Part shown: positions 43,028 to 54,365 of the stretch, piece by piece | How positions within the stretch are numbered: position 1 is the first letter of the stretch | Layout: each line of letters starts with the position of its first letter | Assembly (NCBI GenBank): GCA_965215825.1 | Contig: CBDCEM010000003.1 | Location: 2,418,001 to 2,482,000 of the forward strand | DNA: 64,000 nucleotides | Direction of reading: 5' to 3' | Source of the DNA: JAWPMT01 sp965215825 | Lineage (GTDB): Bacteria > Bacteroidota > Bacteroidia > Cytophagales > Cyclobacteriaceae | Translations under genes and position numbers: made by a program | Notes under the pieces: model-generated | The model's input: the letters and a program-made list of their open reading frames with translations, nothing else | Databases searched by the model: none | Told to the model about the DNA's origin: nothing

Positions 43028-46000
43028 ATGAAAAGAATGAGGACATGGCAGAAAAGCGTACCTAGACTGATCCTGGTACTTGCGCTTTGCCTCGGGATTA
43101 GTCCCGTCTTTGGCCAAAACGAGTGCTATGAGCTCGTCTGGAACGATGAATTTAGCAATGCGGCGGTTGATGCCACCAAGTGGGAATTCGAAGTAAATGG
43201 TCAAGGTGGAGGGAATAACGAACTCCAGTATTATACTGACCGACCAGATAACACACAGATTGTTGATGGAAAGTTACAGATTATCGCAAGAGAAGAAGTT
43301 TTTACAGGTACAGACGGTACTAGAAATTATACCTCTTCCAGATTGCGAACTGCCGGATTAGCTGAGTGGACGTATGGTCGTATTGAGGCCAGCATAAAAA
43401 TTCCGGAAGGTCAGGGCATGTGGCCAGCTTTCTGGATGTTGCCAACAGACTATGCTTATGGTATTTGGCCACAAAGTGGCGAGATCGACATCATGGAGAA
43501 TGTCGGTTTCGAACCAGATATTGTACATGGAACCATACATTATGGTCCACTTTGGCCCAACAACAAATCAACAGGTTCTTCAACCAGTGTCCCCAACTCG
43601 GCTTCCGCCTTTCATACGTATGCGATAGAATGGGAAGAAAACGAAATACGTTGGTATGTAGATGATGTTCTTTATAGCACCCGTGTTCCTTCAGACCTTT
43701 CTCCGGATTTTTGGCCTTTCGACCAGGACTTTCACATCATTCTGAATGTTGCTGTAGGGGGAGCGTGGCCTGGGCCACCGGACAATACCACTGTTTTCCC
43801 GCAAGTAATGGAGGTGGATTATGTACGCGTATATAAAGGGCTGAACCATTACGGAATTGACGGCCCCGAAGAAGTGCGTCAGGATGATACCGACACTTAT
43901 ACCATTGACCCTATCTCAGGCGCTAGCTACAATTGGACAGTCCCAGCAGGGGCCACTTTGGTCAGCGGGAATGGAACCAATAGCATCTCCGTCAATTGGG
44001 GAATTCAGGGTACAGCAGAACTCAGCTGTGTCGTAATTACCAGTTGTGAATCAACAACTTACACTCGGGATATCACCATTTCTGAAGCTCTGACAATCAG
44101 TCATGTTTTTGATGATTTCGAAAGCAATAGAAACTGCTCTTATGACCTTGGTTTGACTTCAGGCGCATTAACACAAGCAATTGCCAATCCGAATTCTTCG
44201 GGAGCAAATGCTTCTGCTCAGGTAGGACAATATGTTAGAAATGCATCGGAACAATACGATGTTCTTTTTGTCAATTCTTCAGACATTGGGAATGCAAATG
44301 ACTATGTCAATGGACGTAAAACAATCTTCATGGATCTTTATACGGATGCTCCAGCAGGTACATCCATAACGATAAACCTTGAAGATGCCAGTCTTAGTAA
44401 CAGTAATGACTTTCCGACTGGGCGCCATAGCTCATACACTGCTTCAACTTCATTAGTGAACGCCTGGCAAACATTAGAATTTTCCTATGATTCCTCTCCT
44501 GATGCAACTGGGACCGGAATCTTTTCAGTAGATCAGTTAGCGATTTTATTCGATCCGAATAACTTATCTGCTAACACGTATTACTTTGATAATTTCCAGG
44601 TGGGCAGTGAATCCGCCCCCATCGTTTTGAGTACGGATATTATTGAAGATTTTGATGGAACGAGCAATTGGAATCAAGTACTAGTATCAGGAACTTTCTC
44701 TGCTCCTATTACTAATCCGGACGCTGATGCCAACAATGGATCAGTAAATGTCGCTTCTTATGTGAGGAATGCAGCTGAACAATATGATGTGATCATCTAC
44801 GATGGCGTTACTCAAATTACTGATGCAGGCCTGATGGTAGATGGAGACAGCAAATTGTTGATGGATGTTTACACAAGTGCGCCCGTAGGAACTCCCTTAT
44901 CCTTTAATCTTGAAAACAGTAACTTGTCTTCCGGTGATTATCCCGCGGGGCGACACAGTATTTACCAGGCGGTTACAACAGTTCAGAATGCCTGGGAAAC
45001 GATCACATTTGAATATGCCTTTCAACCCGACGCTTCTACTGCGGACGGGAGCATTAATCAAATCGTTTTCTTATTGAACTCAAATAGTTTTACCGGTGAT
45101 ACTTATTACTTTGACAATGTTCGGGTTATTAACACAAAACCTCCAACATCCTATAATGAAGGTGATGTATATAACGATTATGAAACACTAGAGCTTTTTA
45201 CTTATGCTTCATCTGATGGTACTATTAGTGGAACCATTGCAAATCCTGCTCCCGACGCTACCAATGGCAGTGTCAATGTGGTGAGCTACTCCAGGAATGG
45301 AGGGTCACTCTATGACGTTTTGTTCTTTAATACCTCTGCCATTTCTTCTTCAGGGCCTTTTGAATCTGAAGAGAAAACTTTTGCAGTTGATATTTATACG
45401 GATGCCGCTCCAGGAACACCAATCACTTTTCAATTGGAAGATGGAACTGTCACCACTGCCGGGAATTTCCCTTCTGGTCGAAGAAGCCGATGGGTAGGGT
45501 CAACAACTTTGCAAAACGCGTGGGAAACAATCATTCTCAGCTACGATGGTGTCCTCGATGCGGGAACAGCTCAAACTTCCATTAACCAGATTGCAGTATT
45601 ATTCGATGCCAATAATTTAAGCAATAACACGTATTACATCGACAATATTCGGGATCTGAACGTAGTTGAAGGTGGCGACCCATTTCTGGCGCTGTTTGAT
45701 GTTTCACCAACCTCAGATACACTGGAAATTGGAGAAACAATACAATTTGCAGCCCAGGGTAAAGATCAGTTTGGAGAAGATATCGCCGGTGTAGCATCCT
45801 GGACGGTGGATGGTGGTGGAACCATCAATGCTAATGGACTTTTCACGGCTACAACTTCAGGATTGTTTACTGCTACGGCTAGTAATGGTTCCGCTACGGG
45901 TACTGCGGAAATCCGGGTAAATGGAGCGGCAACTCTTACTGCTATTGCGATAAGTCCTGCTACCATCCAGATTTATACTAATGAAACAGCAACCTTCACG

Positions 46001-49000
46001 GCTCAGGGTTATGACCAGTTTGGTGAAATTTTGGCTACGTCAGTTATCTGGACCAGCAATGGTGGAAGTGTTGCTACCGATGGTCTTTTTACTCCAGATG
46101 CAGCAGGCAGTTTCGAAGTAACCGCCACTTCAGGAAGCATAAGTAATACAGCAACGGTAACAGTACTGGATCCTCCGGTACTGACATCCATTTCGGTCTC
46201 TCCCAATCTTTCAAACTTGGATTTAGGTGAAACACAGGCCTATGCTGCTCAAGGACTAGACCAATACGGTGATGCAATTGCCAGCTCCGTTCTCTGGACC
46301 ACTTCTGGTGGGACTATTACTTCTGATGGGATATTCTCATCGACTTCAGAAGGCACATTCACTATCACTGCCTCAGACGGAGCCATTTCAGGCACAGCTC
46401 AGGCCTTCGTTCAAGAAGCAGTTAATGGACCTACTGTCGCAGCCCCTTCTCCAACACAGGATGTGGCTGACGTGGTTTCATTGTTTAGCAATGCCTATAC
46501 CAATGAGACCGTAGAAACTTTCTCTGCAGTTTGGGATGATTCCGATGTGGCCGATGAGCAAGTAGCAGGTGATGATGTTAAAAAGTACACCTTCACCAAC
46601 TTTGCAGGCATTGACTTCAGCAACAATAAGCTGAATCTGTCCTCTAAAACAAGATTTCATCTCGACATCTGGACTCCTGATGATATCGCTGATAAATCCT
46701 TTACAGTCAAGAATGTAGACTTTGGAGGCGGAACTGCTGAAGCTTCCAGTCATATCCTTACAGTTACTCAGGTAGCCAATGGAAACATACCTGCACTGGC
46801 CTCAGGATCTTGGCTTTCCATAGATGTTGATATTGATGATTTTGTTGGGAACACCACAAGATCAGACCTGGCTCAGATTGTAATAACTACCAATCTGACC
46901 ACTGTCTATATCGATAACCTCTATTTCTATGGTGATGATGGCTCTGGCGGCGGTGGCGACACACCGACAGTAGCTGCTCCTGCTCCTACATCAGCTGAAG
47001 CAGACGTGATTTCTATCTATAGTGATGCTTATACCAGTATATCAGGTGTGGATACCAATCCCAATTGGGGACAAAGCACAGTCGTTACCAATGAAGTGAT
47101 TGGAACAGACAATGTCCTGAAGCTTGCGACTTTCAACTATCAGGGAACAGACTTCTCCGGTAATCCTCAGGATGTATCCGGAATGGAATATGTACACCTG
47201 GACTTGTGGACTGCTGATGCAACAACGGTAAATTTCTATCTAATCAGCCCTGGTCCTGCGGAAGTGGGTTATTCCTTACCAATCACAACAGGAAGCTGGC
47301 AGAGTTATGACATTCCATTGAGTGCTTTCTCTGCTGGAGTTGACCTGACCAATGTGTTCCAGTTCAAGTTTGACGGTGGTGATGGTTCACCAACATTCTA
47401 CCTGGATAACTTGTACTTCTACCAGTCAGGTGGTTCTACAGGTGGTGGACCGGTTAGCGCAGCGCCTTCTCCTACACAAGATGCGGCTGACGTGGTTTCA
47501 TTGTTTAGTAATGCCTATACTAATGAGACCGTAGAAACTTTCTCTGCAGCCTGGGATGATTCCGATGTGGCCGATGAGCAAGTAGCAGATGATGATGTTA
47601 AAAAGTACACCTTCACCAACTTTGCAGGCATTGACTTCAGCAACAATAAGCTGAATCTGTCCTCTAAAACAAGGTTCCACCTGGATATATGGACGCCTGA
47701 TGATATTGCAGATAAATCCTTCACAGTCAAGAATGTAGACTTTGGAGGTGGAAGCGCTGAAGTATCCAGTCATATCCTTACAGTTACTCAGGTAGCCAAT
47801 GGAGACATACCTGCACTGGCCTCAGGATCTTGGCTTTCCATAGATGTTGATATTGATGATTTTGTTGGGAACACCACAAGATCAGACCTGGCTCAGATTG
47901 TAATAACTACCAATCTAACCACTGTCTATATCGATAACCTCTATTTCTATGGTGATGATGGCTCTGGCGGCGGTGGCGACACACCTACAGTAGCTGCTCC
48001 TGCTCCTACATCAGCTGAAGCAGATGTGATTTCTATCTATAGTGATGCTTATACCAATATTTCAGGTGTGGATACCAACCCCAATTGGGGACAGAGTACA
48101 GTCGTTACCAATGAAGTGATTGGTACAGACAATGTCCTGAAATATGCGACTTTCAACTATCAGGGAACAGACTTCTCCGGTAATCCTCAGGATGTATCCG
48201 GAATGGAATATGTACACCTGGACTTGTGGACTGCTGATGCAACAACAGTAAATTTCTACCTTATCAGCCCTGGTCCTGCGGAAGTGGCCTATAGCTTACC
48301 AATCACAACAGGAAGCTGGCAGAGTTATGACATTCCATTGAGTGCTTTCTCTGCTGGAGTCGACCTGACCAATGTGTTCCAGTTCAAGTTTGACGGTGGT
48401 GATGGTACGCCGACGTTCTACATCGATAACATGTATTTCTACCAGTCGGCTGTTGTTCCTACCGCACCTACTGTTGCTGCTCCTAATCCTTCTGAAGCGG
48501 AAGCAGATGTGATTTCAGTTTACAGTGATGCCTACACAAACATTTCAGGTGTGGATACCAACCCTAACTGGGGACAAAGTACGGTAGTAACTGAAGAAGA
48601 GATTGTTGGTAACAATACCTTGAAATATGCCACATTCAATTATCAGGGAACAGACTTCTCTGGTAATCCTCAGGATGTATCCGGAATGGAGTATGTACAT
48701 CTGGACTTGTGGACTGCAGACGCAACAACGGTAAATTTCTACCTGATCAGCCCTGGTCCTGCGGAAGTGGGTTATTCCTTACCAATCACAACAGGAAGCT
48801 GGCAGAGTTATGACATTCCATTGAGTGCTTTCTCTGCTGGAGTTGACCTAACCAATGTGTTCCAGTTCAAGTTTGATGGTGGTGATGGTTCACCAACATT
48901 CTACCTGGATAACTTGTACTTCTACCAGTCAGGTGGTTCTACAGGTGGTGGACCGGTTAGCGCAGCGCCTTCTCCTACACAGGATGCGGCCGACGTGGTT

Positions 49001-52000
49001 TCATTGTTTAGCAATGCCTATACTAATGAGACCGTAGAAACTTTCTCTGCAGCCTGGGATGATTCCGATGTGGCCGATGAGCAAGTAGCAGATGATGATG
49101 TTAAAAAGTACACCTTCACCAACTTTGCAGGCATTGACTTCAGCAACAATAAGCTGAATCTGTCCTCTAAAACAAGGTTCCACCTGGATATATGGACTCC
49201 TGATGATATTGCAGATAAATCCTTCACAGTCAAGAATGTAGACTTTGGAGGTGGAAGCGCTGAAGTATCCAGTCATATCCTTACAGTTACACAGGTAGCC
49301 AATGGAGACATACCTGCACTGGCCTCAGGATCTTGGCTTTCCATAGATGTTGATATTGATGATTTTGTTGGGAACACCACAAGATCAGACCTGGCTCAGA
49401 TTGTAATAACTACCAATCTGACCACTGTCTATATCGATAACCTCTATTTCTATGGTGATGATGGCTCTGGCGGCGGTGGCGACACACCTACAGTAGCTGC
49501 TCCTGCTCCTACATCAGCGGAAGCAGACGTGATTTCTATCTATAGTGATGCTTATACCAGTATATCAGGTGTGGATACCAATCCCAATTGGGGACAGAGT
49601 ACAGTCGTTACCAATGAAGTGGTTGGAACAGACAATGTCCTGAAGCTTGCGACTTTCAACTATCAGGGCACAGACTTCTCCGGTAATCCTCAGGACGTAT
49701 CCGGAATGGAATATGTACATCTGGACTTGTGGACTGCTGATGCAACAACAGTAAATTTCTACCTTATCAGCCCTGGTCCTGCGGAAGTGGCCTATAGCTT
49801 ACCAATCACAACAGGAAGCTGGCAGAGTTATGACATTCCATTGAGTGCGTTCTCTGCTGGGGTTGACCTGACCAATGTGTTCCAGTTCAAGTTTGATGGT
49901 GGTGATGGTACGCCGACGTTCTACATCGACAACATGTATTTCTACCAGTCGGCTGTTATTCCTACTGCACCCACTGTGGCCGCTCCTGCTCCTACTGAAG
50001 CTGAAACAGATGTCATCTCCATGTTTAGTGATGCTTATACAGATGTGTCAGTTGATACTTGGAGAACTGGTTGGTCTGCGGCAGATTTAGAAGATGTGGT
50101 AATCGATGGCAGTGCTATGAAAAAGTATACCGACCTCAATTTTGTTGGAATTGAAACGGTAGCCAATCAGATTGACGCTTCCAGCATGAGTCACTTCCAT
50201 TTTGATCTTTGGACACCAGATGCGGAGCAATTCCGTGTAAAATTGGTGGACTTTGGTGCAGATGGTGCATTTGGGGGTACAGATGATACCGAGCATGAAC
50301 TAACATTTGACAATCCTGATCAGAGTGAGTGGATCAGTTATGACATTCCCTTAACAGACTTTGCAGGATTGACCAATACCCATAACATCGCTCAGTTGAT
50401 TTATGCAAGTGCGCCTGCTGGTTCAGTTACGGCCTTCATTGACAATGTCTATTTCTACAATGAAGTAATTGTCGCTTGTGAGTCAGGTCTTACTGGCAAT
50501 TCACTGGGTGAAGATTATGTACTCGTATGGGCAGATGAATTTGATGCTTCTGGTTCAGTTTGCGACGAAAACTGGTTCCATCAAACACAGTTACCAACAC
50601 CCGGAGGCTGGTTCAATGGTGAAGAACAACACTATACCGATCGAACCGACAACTCTTCAGTAGCAGATGGTTTATTGAGCATTACGGCCAAAAGGGAAAC
50701 TTATGTAGATCAGGATTTGACCAGGAATTTTACCTCGGCCAGGCTGAATTCTAAATTTGCTTTCACCTATGGACGGGTGGATGTTCGCGCTAAAATTCCA
50801 GCGGGATCAGGTACATGGCCTGCGATCTGGATGTTAGGGCAAAATGTTAATGAACCTGGTGGGTTCTGGTTTGACGAATTCGGTACGACCAACTGGCCAG
50901 GAACGGGCGAAATTGATATCATGGAACATTTTGGCAATCAGAATGCAGTCATTCATGGATCAATTCACACGCCATCGAGTTTTGGTGCTACCGTCAATAC
51001 AGGAACCATCAATGTGTCTGATTTTAACACAGTATTCCATGAATATTCAATCATTTGGGATGAAGAACAGATCCAGTTCCTGATAGATGACGTGCCTTAC
51101 TATACCTATAACCCATCAGTAAAAAACAGTGACACCTGGCCATTCGATGAGCCTCAGTATCTTTTGTTGAATGTGGCTATGGGTGGATTCTCAGGAACCA
51201 TTCCTGCAGCGTTTGATGAGGCTACCATGGAAATTGATTACGTCCGGGTATATCAGAAAGAGTTCATCGCACCTACAGAACCAGCAATCGCTGCGAATAA
51301 CCCTACGCAACCCGAAGAGCAAGTTATCTCTCTGTTTAGCGATAGTTATTCGGATGTACCTGTCGATACCTGGAGAACTGGCTGGTCGGCTGCCGATCTT
51401 GAAGATGTGACGATCGCTGGAAGCGGCATGAAGAAGTACACCAATCTCAATTTCGTTGGAATTGAGACCGTGACCAATCAAATCGATGCAACCAACATGA
51501 CACACTTTCATTTTGATTTGTGGACGCCAGATGCTTCTCAGTTCAGAGTGAAGCTCGTCGATTTTGGTGCAGATGGTGCTTTTGGTGGTGATGACACGGA
51601 GCATGAGCTTACGTTTGATACTCCTCAGCAAGGGCAATGGATCAGTTACAATATTCCATTGACTGAATTTACAGGTCTGACTACTCAGGCCAATATTGCG
51701 CAGTTGATCTATGCAGCAGCACCAGCCGGTGCAGCAACGGCCTTCATCGATAATGTATACTTCTATCGAGAACTGACGGCACCTGAAACTGCCGCTCCGG
51801 CTCCAACTCAGGATGAGGCTAACGTGATTTCCATGTTCAGTGAAACCTACACAGATGTCCCTGTAGACACCTGGAGAACCGTGTGGTCCTCTGGTGACCT
51901 GGAAGATGTAACAATAGATGGAAGTGACATGAAGAAGTACACCAATTTAAGTTTTGTGGGCATTGAAACGGTGAATAATCAGATTGATGCTTCCGAAATG

Positions 52001-54334
52001 GACTTCTTCCACTTTGATCTTTGGACGCCAGATGCCGAGCAATTCAGAGTTAAATGGGTGGATTTCGGGGCAGATGGAACCTTTGGGGGTACAGACGATA
52101 CAGAATTCGAATTGAGTTATGACAATCCTGCTCCAGGTCAATGGGTAAGTTTTGATATTCCAATGGCGGCTTTCGTCGGAATGAATACTGCCAATCTATC
52201 TCAGTTGATCTTCTCGGGTAATCCAGCGGGAGCATTTACTGCCTTTATCGATAATGTTTACTTCTATACGGGCAACATAGTAACTCCAGAACCTGTAGTT
52301 GCCGCACCTAACCCTACAGAAGATGCTTCCAATGTGATCTCTTTGTTTAGTGAGGCTTATGCAGATATAACTGTAGACACCTGGAGAACTGATTGGTCAG
52401 TTGGAGACCTGGAAGACGTGACTATTGACGGAAGTGCCATGAAGAAGTATACCAACCTTAATTTCGTTGGAATTGAGACGGTGACCAATCAAATTGATGC
52501 TACCGACATGAATCACCTCCATTTCGACCTTTGGTCACCAGATGTGACGTTGTTTCGTGTCAAACTGGTAGACTTTGGTGCCGATGGCGCGTTTGGTGGT
52601 GGCGATGATTCTGAACATGAAATCGCTTTTGATAATTTGACACAAAGTCATTGGATAAGCTTCGATATTCCTTTGTCGGATTTCATAAATTTGACTTCAA
52701 CGAATCATGTAGCTCAATTGATCTATTCAGGTCAACCAGCTGGTTTGTTCACGGCGTTTATTGATAACGTCTACTTCTACAACGATAATCCTGCACCTGC
52801 CGGACCTCAGGTTGCGGCAGATACGCCTCCCGAAAGAGATGCGTCACAAGTGATATCACTGTTCAGCAATGCCTATTCAAACGAGGTGATTGATACATTC
52901 TCCGCGGTTTGGGACGATTCAGATGTAGCAGATTTGCAGGTCGCCGGTGATGACATTAAACTCTACACATTTACCAACTTCGCGGGTATTGACTTCAGCT
53001 CGAATAAGCTGGATGCATCGGCTATGGACAAATTCCATATGGATATATGGACACCCGATGATGTCCTTGACAAAGCCTTTACCATAAAAGCAGTTGATTT
53101 TGCAGGAGGTTCCGCAGAAGCGTCCAATTTTATTCTTACCGTTACACACACAGCTAATGGAAACATTCCAGCACTGGCTAGTGGAGCCTGGGTGGCGATA
53201 GATGTTGATGTGTCTGATTTTGCCGGAAATATTACCAGAAATGACCTTGCCCAGATGGTGATCACCACCAACCTGACCAACGTTTACGTAGACAATATTT
53301 ATTTCTATACGGAAGCTGACCTGGAACCACCAACGGTTCCAGCTAATGTTACCTCTACGAATGTGACTGCAAGCAGTTTCGATCTTAGTTGGGATATTTC
53401 GAAGGACAATGTTGGTGTAACTGGTTACAATGTCTATTTAGACGGGGTGTTGACCGGAACGGTGACAGAGGCTTCCATCAGTATAGACGGATTGATGCCT
53501 GCTACTGCTTACGAAGTGTTGGTTGAAGCCGTTGATGCTGCTGGGAATTCGGCTGCCAGTGATGTCCTGACGGTCACCACTATCGATATCCCATGTGTGG
53601 ATACAATCGTAGATCATGCTGATTTTGAATGGGATAATGGTGTTTGGAGATGGGGCTGGAGAGGTGCCCGTTTAGCTAGAAACCGATGGGTAGCCAACTC
53701 AGGCAGATATTCAGTAAAAGTTCTGAAGAGAATTCGCACTGAGTCAATTGACTTGTCCAATTTCGAAAACGTAAATATTTCATTCAACTTCCTTACTTTC
53801 CGAGTGGATCGAAGACATGAGGGACTAACCCTGGAAATGTCTACAGATGGTGGTGAAAACTACCAGGAGGTGGAACAATGGAATTATAAAACGGACTTTC
53901 GAAACTGGAATCGTGAATTTGTATCTGTAGATATCGACGGACCATTTTCTTCAGCTACAATTTTCCGGTTGAAAGTGGATGTTAGTCGATGGGAAAGCAT
54001 TTACGTGGATGATATCGTGATTTCGGGATGCAGTACTGGAAATGGGGCTTCGTCACTTGCCAGAACTTACGTTGAGCCACGCTCCGATGATAATTTCGAT
54101 TTGACAGAACTTGCGCAAGTCACCGTCTACCCTAACCCGGTTCAGGATGTCTTACGACTCCAGGGCGTGTTATCTGATGCAAAACTTACTTTGTACAATC
54201 TAAATGGCACCAGGTTGCTAGAAGCAAATGGCGTTGAAAAATTGGACATGACTGACATATCAGAAGGCATTTATCTATTAAAGGTGAGAAATGGTGATGA
54301 AGACGAGATCGTACTTCGAATAAATAAACAATAA
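43028..54334 (+). CDS. Giant T9SS-secreted protein with two GH16 beta-glucanase domains
   Basis: A 3768-residue protein with a signal peptide (ends SPVFG). GH16 domain 1 is at about 28-271 with catalytic E152, D154 and E157 in GEIDIMENVG; GH16 domain 2 is at about 2495-2745 with E2628, D2630 and E2633 in GEIDIMEHFG. Between them are an Ig/PKD-like domain, three 170-residue jelly-roll modules, three BIG-type Ig repeats, and two module types, A (SLFSNAYTNETVETFSA) and B (ISIYSDAYT.I.GVDTNPNWG), in order A B A B B A B, then a type C module. After GH16-2 come three C modules, one A module, an Fn3 domain and a T9SS sorting domain (VTVYPNPVQDVLRL to the end). Likely cleaves laminarin-like beta-1,3-glucan outside the cell; the modules probably bind polysaccharide. 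Confidence 0.92.
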   Translation: MKRMRTWQKSVPRLILVLALCLGISPVFGQNECYELVWNDEFSNAAVDATKWEFEVNGQGGGNNELQYYTDRPDNTQIVDGKLQIIAREEVFTGTDGTRNYTSSRLRTAGLAEWTYGRIEASIKIPEGQGMWPAFWMLPTDYAYGIWPQSGEIDIMENVGFEPDIVHGTIHYGPLWPNNKSTGSSTSVPNSASAFHTYAIEWEENEIRWYVDDVLYSTRVPSDLSPDFWPFDQDFHIILNVAVGGAWPGPPDNTTVFPQVMEVDYVRVYKGLNHYGIDGPEEVRQDDTDTYTIDPISGASYNWTVPAGATLVSGNGTNSISVNWGIQGTAELSCVVITSCESTTYTRDITISEALTISHVFDDFESNRNCSYDLGLTSGALTQAIANPNSSGANASAQVGQYVRNASEQYDVLFVNSSDIGNANDYVNGRKTIFMDLYTDAPAGTSITINLEDASLSNSNDFPTGRHSSYTASTSLVNAWQTLEFSYDSSPDATGTGIFSVDQLAILFDPNNLSANTYYFDNFQVGSESAPIVLSTDIIEDFDGTSNWNQVLVSGTFSAPITNPDADANNGSVNVASYVRNAAEQYDVIIYDGVTQITDAGLMVDGDSKLLMDVYTSAPVGTPLSFNLENSNLSSGDYPAGRHSIYQAVTTVQNAWETITFEYAFQPDASTADGSINQIVFLLNSNSFTGDTYYFDNVRVINTKPPTSYNEGDVYNDYETLELFTYASSDGTISGTIANPAPDATNGSVNVVSYSRNGGSLYDVLFFNTSAISSSGPFESEEKTFAVDIYTDAAPGTPITFQLEDGTVTTAGNFPSGRRSRWVGSTTLQNAWETIILSYDGVLDAGTAQTSINQIAVLFDANNLSNNTYYIDNIRDLNVVEGGDPFLALFDVSPTSDTLEIGETIQFAAQGKDQFGEDIAGVASWTVDGGGTINANGLFTATTSGLFTATASNGSATGTAEIRVNGAATLTAIAISPATIQIYTNETATFTAQGYDQFGEILATSVIWTSNGGSVATDGLFTPDAAGSFEVTATSGSISNTATVTVLDPPVLTSISVSPNLSNLDLGETQAYAAQGLDQYGDAIASSVLWTTSGGTITSDGIFSSTSEGTFTITASDGAISGTAQAFVQEAVNGPTVAAPSPTQDVADVVSLFSNAYTNETVETFSAVWDDSDVADEQVAGDDVKKYTFTNFAGIDFSNNKLNLSSKTRFHLDIWTPDDIADKSFTVKNVDFGGGTAEASSHILTVTQVANGNIPALASGSWLSIDVDIDDFVGNTTRSDLAQIVITTNLTTVYIDNLYFYGDDGSGGGGDTPTVAAPAPTSAEADVISIYSDAYTSISGVDTNPNWGQSTVVTNEVIGTDNVLKLATFNYQGTDFSGNPQDVSGMEYVHLDLWTADATTVNFYLISPGPAEVGYSLPITTGSWQSYDIPLSAFSAGVDLTNVFQFKFDGGDGSPTFYLDNLYFYQSGGSTGGGPVSAAPSPTQDAADVVSLFSNAYTNETVETFSAAWDDSDVADEQVADDDVKKYTFTNFAGIDFSNNKLNLSSKTRFHLDIWTPDDIADKSFTVKNVDFGGGSAEVSSHILTVTQVANGDIPALASGSWLSIDVDIDDFVGNTTRSDLAQIVITTNLTTVYIDNLYFYGDDGSGGGGDTPTVAAPAPTSAEADVISIYSDAYTNISGVDTNPNWGQSTVVTNEVIGTDNVLKYATFNYQGTDFSGNPQDVSGMEYVHLDLWTADATTVNFYLISPGPAEVAYSLPITTGSWQSYDIPLSAFSAGVDLTNVFQFKFDGGDGTPTFYIDNMYFYQSAVVPTAPTVAAPNPSEAEADVISVYSDAYTNISGVDTNPNWGQSTVVTEEEIVGNNTLKYATFNYQGTDFSGNPQDVSGMEYVHLDLWTADATTVNFYLISPGPAEVGYSLPITTGSWQSYDIPLSAFSAGVDLTNVFQFKFDGGDGSPTFYLDNLYFYQSGGSTGGGPVSAAPSPTQDAADVVSLFSNAYTNETVETFSAAWDDSDVADEQVADDDVKKYTFTNFAGIDFSNNKLNLSSKTRFHLDIWTPDDIADKSFTVKNVDFGGGSAEVSSHILTVTQVANGDIPALASGSWLSIDVDIDDFVGNTTRSDLAQIVITTNLTTVYIDNLYFYGDDGSGGGGDTPTVAAPAPTSAEADVISIYSDAYTSISGVDTNPNWGQSTVVTNEVVGTDNVLKLATFNYQGTDFSGNPQDVSGMEYVHLDLWTADATTVNFYLISPGPAEVAYSLPITTGSWQSYDIPLSAFSAGVDLTNVFQFKFDGGDGTPTFYIDNMYFYQSAVIPTAPTVAAPAPTEAETDVISMFSDAYTDVSVDTWRTGWSAADLEDVVIDGSAMKKYTDLNFVGIETVANQIDASSMSHFHFDLWTPDAEQFRVKLVDFGADGAFGGTDDTEHELTFDNPDQSEWISYDIPLTDFAGLTNTHNIAQLIYASAPAGSVTAFIDNVYFYNEVIVACESGLTGNSLGEDYVLVWADEFDASGSVCDENWFHQTQLPTPGGWFNGEEQHYTDRTDNSSVADGLLSITAKRETYVDQDLTRNFTSARLNSKFAFTYGRVDVRAKIPAGSGTWPAIWMLGQNVNEPGGFWFDEFGTTNWPGTGEIDIMEHFGNQNAVIHGSIHTPSSFGATVNTGTINVSDFNTVFHEYSIIWDEEQIQFLIDDVPYYTYNPSVKNSDTWPFDEPQYLLLNVAMGGFSGTIPAAFDEATMEIDYVRVYQKEFIAPTEPAIAANNPTQPEEQVISLFSDSYSDVPVDTWRTGWSAADLEDVTIAGSGMKKYTNLNFVGIETVTNQIDATNMTHFHFDLWTPDASQFRVKLVDFGADGAFGGDDTEHELTFDTPQQGQWISYNIPLTEFTGLTTQANIAQLIYAAAPAGAATAFIDNVYFYRELTAPETAAPAPTQDEANVISMFSETYTDVPVDTWRTVWSSGDLEDVTIDGSDMKKYTNLSFVGIETVNNQIDASEMDFFHFDLWTPDAEQFRVKWVDFGADGTFGGTDDTEFELSYDNPAPGQWVSFDIPMAAFVGMNTANLSQLIFSGNPAGAFTAFIDNVYFYTGNIVTPEPVVAAPNPTEDASNVISLFSEAYADITVDTWRTDWSVGDLEDVTIDGSAMKKYTNLNFVGIETVTNQIDATDMNHLHFDLWSPDVTLFRVKLVDFGADGAFGGGDDSEHEIAFDNLTQSHWISFDIPLSDFINLTSTNHVAQLIYSGQPAGLFTAFIDNVYFYNDNPAPAGPQVAADTPPERDASQVISLFSNAYSNEVIDTFSAVWDDSDVADLQVAGDDIKLYTFTNFAGIDFSSNKLDASAMDKFHMDIWTPDDVLDKAFTIKAVDFAGGSAEASNFILTVTHTANGNIPALASGAWVAIDVDVSDFAGNITRNDLAQMVITTNLTNVYVDNIYFYTEADLEPPTVPANVTSTNVTASSFDLSWDISKDNVGVTGYNVYLDGVLTGTVTEASISIDGLMPATAYEVLVEAVDAAGNSAASDVLTVTTIDIPCVDTIVDHADFEWDNGVWRWGWRGARLARNRWVANSGRYSVKVLKRIRTESIDLSNFENVNISFNFLTFRVDRRHEGLTLEMSTDGGENYQEVEQWNYKTDFRNWNREFVSVDIDGPFSSATIFRLKVDVSRWESIYVDDIVISGCSTGNGASSLARTYVEPRSDDNFDLTELAQVTVYPNPVQDVLRLQGVLSDAKLTLYNLNGTRLLEANGVEKLDMTDISEGIYLLKVRNGDEDEIVLRINKQ
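46440..49960 (+). repeat. Near-identical internal DNA repeats in the GH16 gene
   Basis: Modules A and B recur with very high DNA identity. A1-B1 starts near 46440, A2-B2 1020 bases later near 47460, and A3-B4 another 1503 bases later near 48963, an extra B3 lying between B2 and A3. Long stretches differ by only a few scattered bases (for example 47,500-47,980 against 49,003-49,483). B1 and B3 share the linker SGGSTGGGPVSAA; B2 and B4 share SAV(V/I)PTAP. This indicates recent duplication or gene conversion and a risk of assembly collapse. Confidence 0.9.
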
Positions 54335-54365
54335 GCTTTACTCTACATTCATATTATCGGAAAAG

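Noticed and set aside
47498..49276. Long antisense frames over the repeated modules of the GH16 gene
   Set aside because: They recur with the same period as the DNA repeat and simply mirror the coding strand; no start context or family similarity.
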